Shown one piece after another: positions 49,372 to 63,066 of a DNA stretch of 64,000 nt. Every line of letters begins with the position of its first letter. Position 1 is the stretch's first letter. This DNA comes from Sipunculus nudus (Eukaryota > Annelida > Sipuncula > Golfingiida > Sipunculidae). The notes below the pieces were generated by a model. That model searched no databases, was not told the origin of the DNA, and saw only the letters and a program-made list of their open reading frames with translations. A program made the position numbers and the translations under genes. The stretch covers positions 76,580,453-76,644,452 of the forward strand of contig CM049311.1 in the NCBI GenBank assembly GCA_026874595.1, given 5' to 3'.

Positions 49372-51644
49372 AGCTCAGCTGAGCTGATAACCCTTTGTCC
49401 TTCCTCCATCTGGTTGTCCGGCTGGCCGGCCAGCCAACCGGCCAGCCATTAACAGGGCACAAATCGTAACCGTTAGACCTAGAAACTTCTTATTTTACAT
49501 CCTGGGAGGTCCTAGGCAAATCTCCTTGGAAACCTGAAATTAGGTCATTGTGACCTTTATCTTGTGACCTATGGGCCAAAACATGATTTTGAGCACCTAG
49601 AGAGTCAGACGGTGCAAAAATTGTATACATAGGCCTAGAATCCTCTAACATAACATTTAGGGATGTCCTAGGCAGATGTCCTTGGAAATCTGAAATTAGG
49701 TCACTGTGACCTATATTCTGCCACCTTTATGAAAAAGATATCATATGAGAACCCTGAATGTCAGATGGGCACAAATCGTATCTTTGAGGCCTAGAATCTT
49801 CTAACGCAATATCCTTGGATGTTCTAGACAAATCTTCTTGTAATCCTGACATTTAGTCACCTTGACTTATATTTTGTGTTCTATAGGGAAAAGATGTCAT
49901 ATTAGCACCCAGACAGTAAGACGGGGCATAAATTATATCCATTATGCCTAGAATCTTCTAACATAAAATTTAGGGAGGTCCTAGGCAAATGTCCTTGGAA
50001 ACCTGAAATTAGGTCACTGTGACTTATATTCTGTGACCTATCGGCTGAAAAAGAGTTTTGAGCACCCAGACATTCAGAGGTAGCACAAATTGCATCCATA
50101 AGGCCAAGAATCCTCTATTGTAACATTCAGAAATTCCTAGGCAAATGTCCTTGGAAACCTGAAACTAGGTCATGGTGCACAGGTTACAGTAAAATCTGTG
50201 AAATATCGTACAGAAAAAAATAATTAAATTTGTGGAAGTCCGAAATTTAACAGTCGATTTCAGCAGTTTTAAAATTATGGTCTTGACATGTTAAAATGCC
50301 TCGTCGGCAGTGGGCGATAAAAGGAGCCTCAAGTAGTCATTCGCCGATTTTGTATTCATCCGTGTGAACCATGAAGTTTCATGGATAAAAACATTATTTT
50401 CTAAACTTGTGTTTTTTATTTTATATTAAATCAGTTTGGAAAAGGAATCTGAAAAGTATATCTGAAGAACTTAATCCTGTCATGGAGCTCGACACCCGTA
50501 CATGCTTGCGTGACATCCGGGGCTTTGCCCGGAGAGAATGTTTTTCAGGTGGCTTACGCATGGAAATCCCCACTAATGGTGCACAAAAAGCTAGAGGTCT
50601 TTAGATCACTTGAAGAGTTAATCGATCCTGATTATCCAATATCAAATATCAAACCTCCGTTAAACTTCATGAACGTCTGCCAGCGCTTTGATGTACAGTT
50701 TGATCTCGTGTGACTTGTTTGTTGGATGATACGGAGCCCGGGTACTCAAAACTAAGTCGTTCTGGTGTGACATTCAAGATATTTATTGTAAATGTTTTAA
50801 TGGAAATTAGCATTAATTTTCAAACTGATTAACATGGGCATTACATACACCGGAACGCCAAGCTTGCTTGAAAGAGACCAATTTGAACCTGGCTTACACA
50901 CGGAAATCCCCCTTTACAGTGCACGTAAAGCTAGTGGTCTTGAGATCATTTACGGAGTTAATCCTTATTATCCAATTTCCAACCTCTGTCAAACTTCATG
51001 GACATCTGTCACTGATTCACGGCGTGTCGCTCGCATCCCGGACAATTAAGCAACTCACATTCGAGAAAATTTAAGTTTTTTTTATTGTCGCTGAAACAAA
51101 AATCTTAGTTTTCACTCAAATTACATTCTATATGATGTAGATATAATTCTTATTAATTATCAATAGCATGGCAATCATCGATTGGACCGGTAGGCTTGTT
51201 CAAAACCAGATAACATGGTGAGGTTACGTCAGTGTTACATTCACGGTAGACCTGCTTACGTCAAATGTGGCGTAACAGACCATCTGCAGTTCGAAATTTA
51301 ACATGTCATTTTAATAATTATGGTTACTGAAGAAAGACCATGTATGAAATTCATCGAGGTATGAAATTTCACAGATTTTACGGTATGTTCTATCCGCTAT
51401 GAGCCAAAGAAATGTGAATTTGAGCTCCCAGACAGACAAGGTATGAATTGTCCATGTTCCTTGGAACCTTCTATTGTGAAATCCAGGGGGTCCTTGGCAA
51501 GTCTCCTATGAATCCTGAAATTTTTATTTTCTGTCCATTTTCAACAAACTAACATTAGCAATTCTCACAGACTATATATAACATTAATAAAAGAAATAGC
51601 ACCCAGTCAAATCCAACTGAGTGCCATGGCCTATGGGCCACTTG
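49372..51644 (+). mobile_element. F1c element with 156-bp units, split by an inverted-repeat transposon
   Basis: It starts TTTTAGCTCAGCTGAG, with a GGCTGGCCGGCCAGCC palindrome in place of the CCGT array, then GGGCACAAATCGTAACC. Five units spaced 156-157 bp carry TTAGGTCACTGTGACC (at about 49541, 49697, 49854, 50010, 50166). After the inserted element the F1 sequence resumes with TGTTCTATCCGCTATGAGCC. It ends CAACTGAGTGCCATGG, CCTATGGGCC, ACTTG and T. Confidence 0.75.
50187..51383. mobile_element. TA-flanked inverted-repeat DNA element, 1.2 kb
   Basis: The left end CAGTAAAATCTGTGAAAT (then ATCGTAC) and the right end, read in reverse, CCGTAAAATCTGTGAAAT (then TTCATAC) form a terminal inverted repeat of about 25 bp. 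TA flanks both sides (50185-50186 and 51384-51385). The inside is richer in CpG than the intron around it. It contains a diverged direct duplication of about 145 bp (about 50535-50690 and 50870-51020), and the motif TTCGAAATTTAACA near both ends. A TA target suggests Tc1/mariner-like or a similar superfamily, but no transposase is seen. Confidence 0.75.
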
Positions 51645-54600
51645 TTTTGTTTTTCTTATGTCTGGAGACTGTTGTTACAGATTTTTATCCGCTGACACAA
51701 CAGCCACCCGTGAAACATGGAGAAATTGTACATTATATGATTTAATTAGGAAATTTGGTGAGAGACTGGGAACATCAACTTGAGATACTGAAATAAGGGT
51801 TTAAGTTTTCTGAACTGGCAGAAAACAAGTTGATGACTAGAGCTTATCCCAAGTGACAGTTTACTCTGGTCAGAAGCTGTAGATAACCAGGCAATCAAGG
51901 AAACAAAGCCTGGCAAATTGAAACCTGTGGTTCTCTGTGGGTTTCAGACTGCAGATCACTTTGAAAAAGCACAGACACCATCATGAAACCCAGAAGAACA
52001 CAGGTGACATCCATATACATTTAAAGATGCAAACCGCTGCTATTTCTATCCCAGACAGCTTGACCTATTGTAAGCAACAGTTAGTTAGTTGTCCATGGTA
52101 ATCACTGACCTGTGTTAACCAGTAATAGAGACATTGCTATCTTTTTAATTTTAACAAACAATTGTTTTTTCCAGCTAATTATCCTTGCATTATGAGAATG
52201 AGTCCTCCTGACCTTGGTTGAAATGATTAATGTTAACTCAGAACATTTACAGTTGCAGTAATTTTTTAGCACTTGCATAACTCTGAGGCATCAATAGGAT
52301 TTGCTCATACAGTTTTAATGGACTGAAGTATTACCCTGCATATCCAAATAAATGGCAGTCTTGCATGTGGTTTTGAAATATAGATCAACAGTATGTGTTT
52401 AAGGACTGCAGACAACTGACTGTTAAAAGTTCTAGTCTACTTGATCTCATTTCCTGTGAAATCCTTTGGGAAATTTCAAATAATGTCTTCAGTCGGGCTG
52501 TAGGTTTAGCTGGGGTTGCCAGTTGATGATTCATCTTTGTCAAGCAGTATTAAAAGAATGAAAAAATCGGAGGGGAGGGGGAGCTTTTTTCTAGCAGTGG
52601 TACCCTTATTGATCAAATGCATGGGCTAGTGGTTATGGGTTGTTTGGATGTAGCACTCAAGAACATACAGCAGCTCAAGCAGCTGTGGAAAATATAAGCA
52701 ACAGAAAAGCTTGGAGTCTGGTATGAAAGATGATTTTGTAATTTGTTTCCAAATTTGTAATCCAGCTCATTTGTAATACACTTGGGTAAATGGATGGTTA
52801 TTTTTTATACTGAATGACTGTATATAGCTATATGTAGGTGAAACAGGATGGGAAGATGTGGCCTGACATTTGGTTAATCTAACAGTTGGCACATTTATTT
52901 ATGCAATCATTCAGGGTTCTTTGTCGGGTTATTTGTGCATCTGATGTATTAATTGTTAGGTATTCATATAAACACGCAATAGTTATTTCCATATCATGGT
53001 TATTATAATGATAATAATACAGTAAGTCAATTGATGTTGACATGGGATATGTCATTATGTATCAACTTTGCCAAGACAAGCTTAGAGCACATAGGTTAAT
53101 CAGACTAAGGCAATATGTTTTATCAATGAATAAAATTCATTAAAAGAATGAGGCAATCCCTGTGAGAATTCATTTAATGCAAGCTTAGTTTATATTGTAA
53201 TCCATACAAAAAAAATATTTGTTCAAATAAGAGTATTGAATAATTGAATCTGGGATTAAAGGGGTCATAAAGATAGGGCTGGAAATATATAATGTATCAT
53301 TATACTGATATATCAACGAATAAAGAGGCAAATACAATTATCAGTTATTTTGACAAGAATAAATGCAATTGTTGATGGCTCTAGTTAATATAGATATGAA
53401 TATTGATGGCTCTAACCAGAATAAATATAAGAAAAGGAATACAAGATTCGAAGAATGCATTTTAGTACAGTGGACTGGAAAAGTTTTAAAGTATCCTGAA
53501 TGTGTATCAAACAGAAAATACAGCAACAAAAGCTGTGGGAGCATGTTAAGTGCAATTTGTACATGTAGTCTTTTTGTAACTTCTGCAAATTGCTTATATA
53601 ACCACAGTCACATTACTTGCAGATGCTGTTATATAAAAAATACTGACTCTCATAAAAATAGGGAATATATTTAATCAGTGATCTTGTGCTGATAATCAGT
53701 ATTAACATTTCCCTTAATATTCAGCCCTAATTTATGTATGATCAGATACTGCATGAATAGGGGTTAATAAATTTATATATTAAAGACAGTTATTCTCTAT
53801 TGATAATAATTTTGCTATTTTATTTGTCAGCCCCAAATATAGACAACTCCATTTTAAATGTATTTTTTTATTCTGTAGAGTTAGACTGAATAATACAATG
53901 ACTTAAAATCATGAGTCAGCAATACAAGCTGTGCTCAGGATTCTTAATCCAAAGAGCGGGTATCACATCTTATTAACAGACAGTAGTGAAAAGCAATACA
54001 ATATCAACAGTAGTTAAAAGAAAGTTTCACTGGGTGCAATAAGGCTGTGCACTATTGAGCTGTTCAGGGCTGTTACATATAAAGTATAAGTTAATTGGGC
54101 CCTTTTAAATAAAACACCAGCAAACCACAAAATAGGTTTGGTCATAGACAGAGCACTGACACTCAGTCCTTTTCTATTTACATTTATTTCAGATTTCTTT
54201 CAAACTCTGACATTTCTTAGATTTAGATGACGGGCAATAACTTGCTAAGCTAGGATTGTATTTTTACCAAATTTTCAACAGATCCTGTAGAGAGGGTTTG
54301 CTTTTGATTATACAAACTTTTAGAACTGGAAATAAATAATACGATGTGTTTGATGTCAGAGAGAATAACCACATGAGGTTGTTTTAGGTTCCACTTTAGA
54401 GCGTGCTTTACCTAGCCTGTAGACAGTAAAGGGCTAGGACCAGAAACAGTCAGATTATAAAACTAGCCTACACTTGCAATAGTGTGATAGATAACATACA
54501 GGTGTAAATATCAGATGATTAAGTGTAAGGTCAACAACCTGTTCTCTTTGAGTCATTTGACATCAATCACCAAACTTGAAAGGATGCAAACTCTTCCATG

Positions 54601-57600
54601 GAAGACAATGTTTTGAGAACTGTGGCAAGGTTGATGAAGTATCCTTCTGATCACCATAGGCTCAGACTAGGCTGATGTCTTTTTCTTATGCGGTGTTGTG
54701 CATTCTACAGAAAAGCGGGATGTGCACCTGTTTTGCTGGCAGCACAGCCCACCTGCAGGCTCAGGTAAGAGCAGCTGAAGCAGCTGACTATAGAGATTGA
54801 TTTCAAGGTGGTTCAGTTGAGCTTGAGACTCATTATCTAAGCCTGTAAAAAAACTTGTCTGACCAGCCACTCAGCACCATCAGTGTATCCTCCATATAAT
54901 CAGAATGGATATGTTATGGGTGATGCAACTGTTAAATATAGTTAGGTCTCCTGTTGTGTCATGTCATTTCCCTATACTTCCACTGAGGTTAGACAAGTTG
55001 GTAAAAGGTCTCTGTGCCAAATCTTGAAGGAGCCACTTTGTACTTTTTTGTCTGAGCACCTTGATATCTTGGGAATCTGTAGCAACCAGCTGTTAATACA
55101 ATCCATTGAATTCCCACTAAATAAGGCAATAGTTTCAGCTGCATTTACTGATGAACAATTTTAGACTTTCATAGCATTTTCCTTTATTGCAGATGGTTAA
55201 AAACTTGACCTTGCTGTGTAATTCCTGGCTTTCTTTAGCATTTGTTGCAGGGCTGAATAATTTACCATGCCATTACGGCACATGATATGACGGGTTTGTT
55301 AGACAGGATGGCAATACATCAGTACTAATTGCTCCACAAGACTGCCATGCAGTAACCAGTTTTATGTTTTTAGTTCATTATGGGATCCCAGTGCTTGGTT
55401 CTGTGTTTTCATCTGTTTTCTTAGCATGGTGGCCTTGCATTTGCTGTCACAAAGTGCTAACTTTATTATGTCTCCACCTTTTATGACTGTCTGTCCTTAT
55501 CGTATGAACAAGATAAATAGACAAATGGGATTTATGTAAACCTCATTTTGTTCAGGCCAGAAATCTCAGTATTTTGATTGCATCAGAGTGCAACTGAGTG
55601 GTGTCTGCCTAAACATATAAATTTACAAATGTTGGGTCACAGAAAGCTTACCAAAAATATCAGCTTCTGCTAAATTCCTGCTCAGTTAGCAAACAGAGTG
55701 TCCTGTGTCCATCCCTGGAAAGCATGATTATGCATGAAAAACGTGTGTAGTTGTACTGTATTGTCTGACATAGGGTTTACAAAAAGATGAAATTATCTCT
55801 TAATAGTGTAGCAAGGAAGATTCAGGTAACTGCTGTCTGTTTAATCATTTTTAGTGCTACTGAGGGGATTAGGGATTAAAGAATTTGCTAGAAATCTGCA
55901 AGTCCCTGCTATTTGGGGGGCCCCATTGTGGGATGCTCCCCAACCAGGTTGCATTCATTTATTCAGCCCATATTCCATGGTTCCTTCATACATAAGTGAC
56001 TGTACATTTGTGAATATACCTTGATGACATATTCCTGAATGACAAATTGATGACATATTCCTGAATCTGGATCATATGCTGGATCCACACCAAAATCTAA
56101 TTTATTCTTCATTTGCCCATTCCTGGATTGCTCACAAAATTTCATGAGATTCCATTCTTGATTGCATGAGTCATAATGTGAATAAACAAGCACACAAATA
56201 GGGATGAACGCAAACCCAAATGGCGGAGGCAATGAATATATTATCTGCCAACAGGTTAACATTCAGGTAAAATTGTCTGTTAATGGTTTATCAACAAAAT
56301 TTATATGTCTACTATCAGCTTAGTAATAGCGGTAATATCTGTAACAAAATATTCAAACAATTTTCACCATGTGTTTAATATTTAATGTTTTAATTGTAGA
56401 CGGAATTGAATGATAATGTGTTATTGGCTAGATGAACACTTTTTGTTTTAGGTAAAATACTGAGCATGTATTGTATCTTGATCTGGAATTAAAACCTGAC
56501 AGTAACCTCCTTACCCTGAACCCCCACACCACCCTCATTTACTTCCTGTCTCACTATTTTTCAACCTTCTTTCCATTTCCCTGGCTGTTGCATTCCACCA
56601 GCTTATTGACATAACTCTATGCCAATTTACTAAGTACCTGATACCCATTTATGATTAAATAGATTTGTCTCAAGTGTCTTATGTCTGAGATGTGAAGCTT
56701 AATGATCTGCTTATTAGTATTACATGAGCTATGCAGGTATGCACATCTTGATTGTTACAGACCTGGAATATGCATTTCAAAAGGTTGCTTCCTGCTAACC
56801 CAAGATCTAATAAGAACAGAACAACAGGCATACTAATCTAGATCCACAGCTGCTTGGATTTTAATTACTAGACATGTCATAATTATACTTACAGATTATT
56901 TGTGTCAACAGTGACATAGAAATGCTTACATCTAAATAATCAAATTACATGTTGAAAAATCAAGCATTTCAAGTAATTAAAAAAAAACACTTTAATTTTT
57001 GTAAAGGTCCATGTCTTTGGTTTACTTCTAACCACTGGTCAGTCAGCTTTAATAGTATTTGTTAGGATTCAATGAAATTTACAACCTTTTCATCCTTGAG
57101 GCCATTAATTATATACAGGGCAAAATCTGATCCCCCATCCCATTAGTCTATAGACCAACCCTAGGTCCATCAAGATATTAAGCCCAGTCAGTGTTATGAT
57201 ATTGACCAGAAGTATATTTCTGCACAGTGAAACACTGATAATTAAATATATTTTAAGTAAAAGATTAAAGCATGTATACTAATAATGTGAGGGGTCACCA
57301 TAATTGAGCCTGTGTTAAGTTGTTCCATCTAATATGCAGAAGTATGGTGAGCAATTGTCTGTAATGGGATAAGGAACAAAAGTCACCTTTACACAAATGC
57401 CACTTGTGTGCTAAACTTAATGTCAGAGATGCTTGGTCATGTTAACTGATATTTCATATTCATATAAGTAATAAATGAGAAATCCTGATCCACATGACAT
57501 AAAAGCCGGGTAAAATGTATGAGACTGATAGAAATGCAGCTAGGAAAGGAATGGTGATATTTCAAGCAAATGGCATGACAGGACAGTCCCCAGAGGAATT

Positions 57601-58381
57601 CAGCCAGCCATCGCTTCATAGCTATCTTGAGTAATGGTTCATGTAACATTTTATTTTATTTTCACCTGTCACCATTTGTGCCATTGAATCACAAAATAAT
57701 TGAGCAGTTACCCAGCTCAAGGAAAGCTGGTTAGCATATTGCAGCTTATACAGAAGCTTTTATCATGTACACCTAGTTCTGCAATATTTTCAATTTCCAA
57801 GTGATACAGCTGGCAGATCCAAGACATGACATTGTTTTTAATTTGGGAAGAGACATTGCAGATGAGCCCCATATCATTTAAGCCTGATAGTGTCATTGAG
57901 AAGCCTCAGGATCAGTTACATAAATCCGAAAACTGATGTTGAATCATGACAGTCTGGAACAATCTAAAGAGAAGAACTAATAGATGACAATGTCTGAACT
58001 ATTAATCTTTGCATGACTTTCTTGATAGGGATTTTCTTTTGTGCCAATATTACTTATCTTTATCATAGTTATTGTTAATATTATCATTATTTATTGGAAT
58101 GATGGTCTAGGGAGAGAAAATTGTCATGAGCACGTACTTTAGGACTAGTGGCATGTGGTCAAGCTTCTGTGAATTGGGGCAATAGTAAATGAAGGGAGCA
58201 TTTAGCTCTGCTAACTGCAAAGGAACTATAGGCTATAGCCTTCTACAACATAGTCACCTAATCATTTCATAACTGCTGGAGCTTAAAAATCATGCTTAAA
58301 ACAGACTACCTCATTCATTTATCACCCTGCACAAAGAATTTCTCTCTTCAGACAGAATATTAAATTCCAAGTTATATTTTT
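51645..58381. other. Intronic sequence, nearly seven kb without recognised element
   Basis: A short duplication TGATGACATATTCCTGAAT is seen near 56020-56065. Otherwise I found no repeats with defined ends and no exon. Confidence 0.5.
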
Positions 58382-60981
58382 AGCTCAGCTGACTATAAGT
58401 CATCTGAGCTATAGTCGTGGTCCATCGTCTGTCCGTCCGACCATAGATGAGGCACGTTTTGAAACCGCAAGATCTAGGAATCCAAAATTTGGCATAATGT
58501 TAGATGTCCCCAAGATCTCCTACCAAGCCGAAAACTTGGTCTTTGCGACTTTGTTCCTTTGGGAAATTAAGGAAAAACCTCAATTTTTTATTAAAAACCT
58601 ATTTTTACACTTCAGGACTGCCTAACTACGAAACCACTCATCTGTTTTTCCTCATATTTACCATAAATATTCCTCTATATAGTTCCTATGTACATGCCAG
58701 AAATTAGGTCTGTATTATATAATTTAAAAAAGTTATGGGCCCAAACATAATGCATTTTGTAAAAAATCAGGATATTTGATCACTTAACACAAAACATGTT
58801 AAAGCTATTGACTTTTTTTCCAGTAATATAATTTTAATTAATCAAAATTAAATTGTATACCCAAAATTAGATCAAAATCTTTTGAATTTTTTAAAATATT
58901 AACAAAAATAAAAAATTGGTACCTTAAATTTTGCCCAACTTTGACCATGGCATGTTTTTTTCCTGTAAGTTCTGTGGATCTAATTTTCACAGGATGTACA
59001 AATAAGGATTTAACCTGTTTAAATCTGAAATTTGAAAATAAAAGCTGCAAAATTAGGCTAGTTATTGAATTTTTTTGGAGGCTCTTGTTGTATTCTTTTA
59101 CATTGTCAAGCAGTCCACTATGGTCACTGTTGGTCATTCAGTGCAGCTCTCTATGCTCCCAAGGTTGTTGGCATAATGTTAGATGTCCCCGAGATCTCCT
59201 ACCAAGCCGAAAATGGGGTCTTTGCGACTTCGTTCCTTTGAGAAATTAATTCTGTTGACAGACCTGTCTATACAAGATGAATCTTATAATTTCACATTTT
59301 TTCAGCGATGAACAGTAACAACAGAGACCCCTCCCTGACCCACCACTTCGATACACAGGACTAATATACAAGACAAAGCTTATAATTTTAATGTTAAAAA
59401 ATTCTTTTTGTTGAAACTTGGATAATTTTGATTTTTTTTTAAAAGAAAAAAATCTTTAGGAATTTAATCCTAATATTCAAATATGGTAAAATATTAGGAC
59501 CTGATGTAAGTGCTAACTGACAAGATTTAAGAAGATATAAATACTTGGTAGCATTTCATTCATATCTCTTAAAGTTGGAGGGGCCTAGGTGTGAATTACA
59601 CTGTTAAACCTAGTTTTTAGCCCTCAGGCTGATGGGCTATTGCCGTCACCCAAGCTGTCCGTCCGGCGTCCGTTAACTTTTACCTTGTGAGCGGGATATC
59701 TTGAAAAGGATTCACCGTCAGAATTTTATTTCCTTGGTAAAGATGTATATCGACAAAATCTCGGTCAAGTTCGAAGATGGGTGACCTTGACCTATTTTTC
59801 TACATTTTAGAGCTGATTATAGAAAAACACTTAGATGCTTATTACTCAAGAACCATTTGGTTGATTTTCACAAAACTTACCATGATTATTGGGACTGATA
59901 GTCTGTACCTGCTATACAAGTTTCGTGGCGCCACCTACAATTTCTTATTTTTAATGAATTTTTATCGGATTTTTCAACTTTGGGCTTGTGAGCAGGATAT
60001 CTCGAAAAGGATTCATCGTAAGAATTTTATTTTTTCAGGGAAGATGTATATTGACAAAATCTCGGTCAAGTTCGAAGATGGGTGACCTTGACATATTTTT
60101 CTATGTTTAACAGCTGATTATAGAAAAAACATTTAGAAGCTTATTTCTCAGGAACCATTGGATGGATTTTCACAATACTTACTATGATCATAGGGACTTA
60201 TGGTCTGTAACTGCTGCACAAGTTTGGGGGCGCCACCTGCAATTTCTGATTTTTTATTGAATTTTTCTTGGATATCTCTAAAAGGATTCACAATAGGAAT
60301 TTTATTTCTTTGGTGAAGATGTATATCGACAAAATCTCGTTCATGTTCGAAGATGGGTGACCTTGACCTTCAAGGTCACAGAGCTTATAATAGAATAAAA
60401 CTTAGAAGCTTATTTTTCAGGAAGCAGTTGGTGGATTGTTATGAATCATGGTACATACCTCTCCATTTTAAATTTATAACTGAGACATGTACAGATATAC
60501 ATCCATGTGAGAACAGATATTTAGTACTTGTTACTGTTACCACCTCTAAACACTGTTCTTTTGGCTGAGGGCTTTTGTCAGCTTTTGCTTATATTCTAGT
60601 TAAAATTAGGAATATTGGTCAAACTTTGTGGGATTAATTTTAACTCATATGGCCATATATTTAACTTTTGAAAACTTCATTACCTTCACACATTATTTTG
60701 TTTATGAAATGGAACTTTATATGACACTTCCCGTAGGCCACTTTTTTCTCTTGGTGCATCACTAAATGGTTTCAGGCCAAAGGTTTCATTTATTACACAG
60801 TCCATATGCTTTAGCTCATGTCCATTATTCTATAATTTACAGAGTTTCATTTAAGCTGGGCCATTTTCTGTTAGCTTTTCAAATGGTAATATACATGGAA
60901 AAACCATAAGAAATAAAAATATTTTGCAGTTACTAATATTTTCCAAAATTCAGCTGAGCTACGCGACCCATGGGTCCCTTG
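58382..60981 (+). mobile_element. F1b-related element, rearranged, holding a nested F4
   Basis: The 5' hairpin, a short TCTGTCCGTCCG run and the first 684-bp-type unit are well kept to about 58990. Unrelated sequence follows, with an isolated fragment of the unit start at 59165-59250 (ATAATGTTAGATGTCCCC, GAGATCTCC). F4 (59619-60599) lies in a T run, and the end TTCAGCTGAGCTACGCGACC, CATGGGTCC, CTTG, T follows at 60981. Confidence 0.8.
59619..60599 (+). mobile_element. F4 element, 981 bp, nested in F1b
   Basis: It has hairpin AGCCCTCA / TGATGGGCT, a short CCGTCCGGCGTCCG run and three units of about 300 bp starting GAGCGGGATATCT, with CGTGGCGCCACCTAC and GGGGGCGCCACCTGC boxes. GGCTGAGGGC precedes the end GTCAGCTTTTGCTTATATTCTAG, with T on the right. 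It is very like 12919-13950 throughout, especially the last 200 bp. Confidence 0.9.
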
Positions 60982-61848
60982 TTTAAAATACTTATGTTAT
61001 CACATGCAGGCAATACAGCTGTATCTGGTTTCTTTGTAATAACATTTAATTTTATCATATTTAATTGAATATTTTATTTAAATATTAAAATAAAATTGAT
61101 GGAGAATATCTACTCAGCATCAATACCTGAAACTTCATGAAAAAATTAAGAATTATAATGGATGAGTATATTAAATAGGTTAAGGCAAAACTACCAGTTT
61201 TCACAAATAAGAAATAAATAAAATCCAAAATCTGTAAATCAAAAGCTGTTACCTATGAATGGATAATTGAGAAATGCCTCATAAAGATTTTGCCTGCTTT
61301 GATTAATGTAAAATAACTTCTTTATGATTTATATAATTGATGCATTTATTTGTTCAAGCTGTATTCTAAATTTCTGAAGTAGATTTTCTTGTATATTGAA
61401 GATGTGGCTGAATAATATCCCCACAAGTCATCAGGGATTACATCTGTCATGCAGCCCAAAATCCACTTACTGGATTGATACTTTTTATGGTAATAAGAAT
61501 GAATACTCTACATGTATGGAATTAAAGTATCCAGCTAAACAAGACCTTTTTTGGTCCCTGCATGTTTAAACTGTAAAAATATATGCCATTCTTAAACGAA
61601 AATGAATTACTATGGATCAGGGGAAAAGCTGTTGTTGATGTGACTGTCTCAGTTATAAGAAGTCATGTGCAGTATATCATGTTTCCCTTATAAAACATCA
61701 TGGAGAAGTATGCAAAACTGTCATGCAAGATCAACTTTTGTGGTATGAATAAAATAAGCATAAAAATGAGTCAGACATTTAAGGTTTGCCATCAGGTTGG
61801 AAAACAATTTGTGGGAAATGCAGGTTTTGTTTATCATGTGTTTTCATT
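60982..61848. other. Intronic sequence without recognised feature
   Basis: AT-rich; no element ends or coding similarity seen. Confidence 0.5.
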
Positions 61849-62998
61849 GTATCCCCAGACAAAGTCGGGATACTATGGTTTAAGCAAGGTTGCGCCGGAT
61901 GCCGCTGCAGATATTTCGTTGTGGCCTGTAACTCTAAAAAATATTTTGCTGATCTTTACCAAACTTGACATGTGCATAGACATTGGATAAGAGGACAGAA
62001 CCTATTTAAAATGGGGTCATGACCTTTACTAGGAGTGTGACCTTGACCTTGAATAGGTCATTTTGGGAGAAATCACACAAATTCTTAAATATCTCCAGAA
62101 ATCTTGCATGGATTGATCCAAAAATCAACTTGACCAAAGATCTTGGATAGTGTTGTCATGAACCTGAAACTGGTTGCATCACCTGTTATCCTTTTCTTGT
62201 TTTCTTGCCGTTTAATACCCCCATCATTGCCACTTGACAGTAACGTGAGTATAATAAGTCTAAAACTAATGGACAGATGGGGCTGTGAGTGTGTATGTCC
62301 ATTGATCTTGGATAACTTCATCTTGTATTCAAGATGATGGCGCTATCTGCAATAGTTTTTGTGTGGCATCCATCTGTACATTTGCGTTTGGTGAAAATTG
62401 CTGATATCTCTGGAGTGGTTCAAACTGTATAAATATAAGGCATGTCCATCCATCATGGAAAGTTTTCTTGTAAACCAGACAGGTGGGGCCTACCTTGCTG
62501 TTTTTGTATAATAAATTAAAGCCCTTTTCTGAGGAGTGATTTGCCCTTTTGGCCTGAAAATGTGCATATCCATAGATCTTGGACTCCTCCATCTTGTACT
62601 AAAGACTGGTGGAGCCATCTGCAATCATTTTTCCGTGGTGTCCATCTATACATGTGCTTTTAGTGAAAATTGCTCATATCTCCGGTTCAAGGTATTGGTC
62701 TGAAATTTAGCATGTCCATCCATCTTGGAAAGTTTTCTTGTAAACCAGACAGTTGGCACAACCTACCTTCCCACTTCCGATAAAAATTAATGCACTTTTC
62801 TCCGGAGTGATTCACAATATTGGCCCCAATATTTGGTGAAAAATATTGTTTCTCAAGTTGATAGATGGAAGAAACCATAGTCACTTGTCAAGTGTCAGTG
62901 TATGCTGCTGAAGATGGGGGCCTATTCTTAAATGGGGGGGGGGGGGGGGAGTTAATTGTCTGGGGATACTATGGCACCTGCAGTGCCAAGATATCTAG
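61849..62998 (+). mobile_element. F3 Helitron-like element, 1.15-kb copy
   Basis: The left hairpin pairs GTATCCCCAGAC with GTCGGGATAC (61849-61876). The body has diverged units with ATGGCGCTATCTGCAAT, GGTGGGGCCTACC and GGTGGAGCCATCTGCAAT versions of the shared palindrome. A G16 tract precedes the end. TGTCTGGGGATAC (inverted match to the start) follows, then the hairpin GGCAC-CTGCA-GTGCC, AAGATAT, CTAG and T, a textbook Helitron 3' end. Confidence 0.8.
62934..62949. repeat. G16 tract near the 3' end of F3
   Basis: It follows CCTATTCTTAAAT, the same context as the G20 tract at 6971-6990. Confidence 0.95.
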
Positions 62999-63066
62999 TT
63001 ATAAATTCTTGTGAATGTTGATTCTGTTCATGCAAGGTGAAAGTGGTTATGTAAAATGACATTTTT

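Noticed and set aside
50407-51049. Open frames inside the TA-flanked transposon as transposase remains
   Set aside because: Both frames are short, fall on a direct duplication, and show no catalytic motif of any transposase.
54661-54760. Possible next CELF exon (TGTTGTGCATT... near 54692)
   Set aside because: It reads G-x-x-F-like by chance only. The following codons do not match G-C-A-F-V-T-F or the A-I-K-A-M-H helix, and no proper acceptor and donor frame an 80-nt exon.
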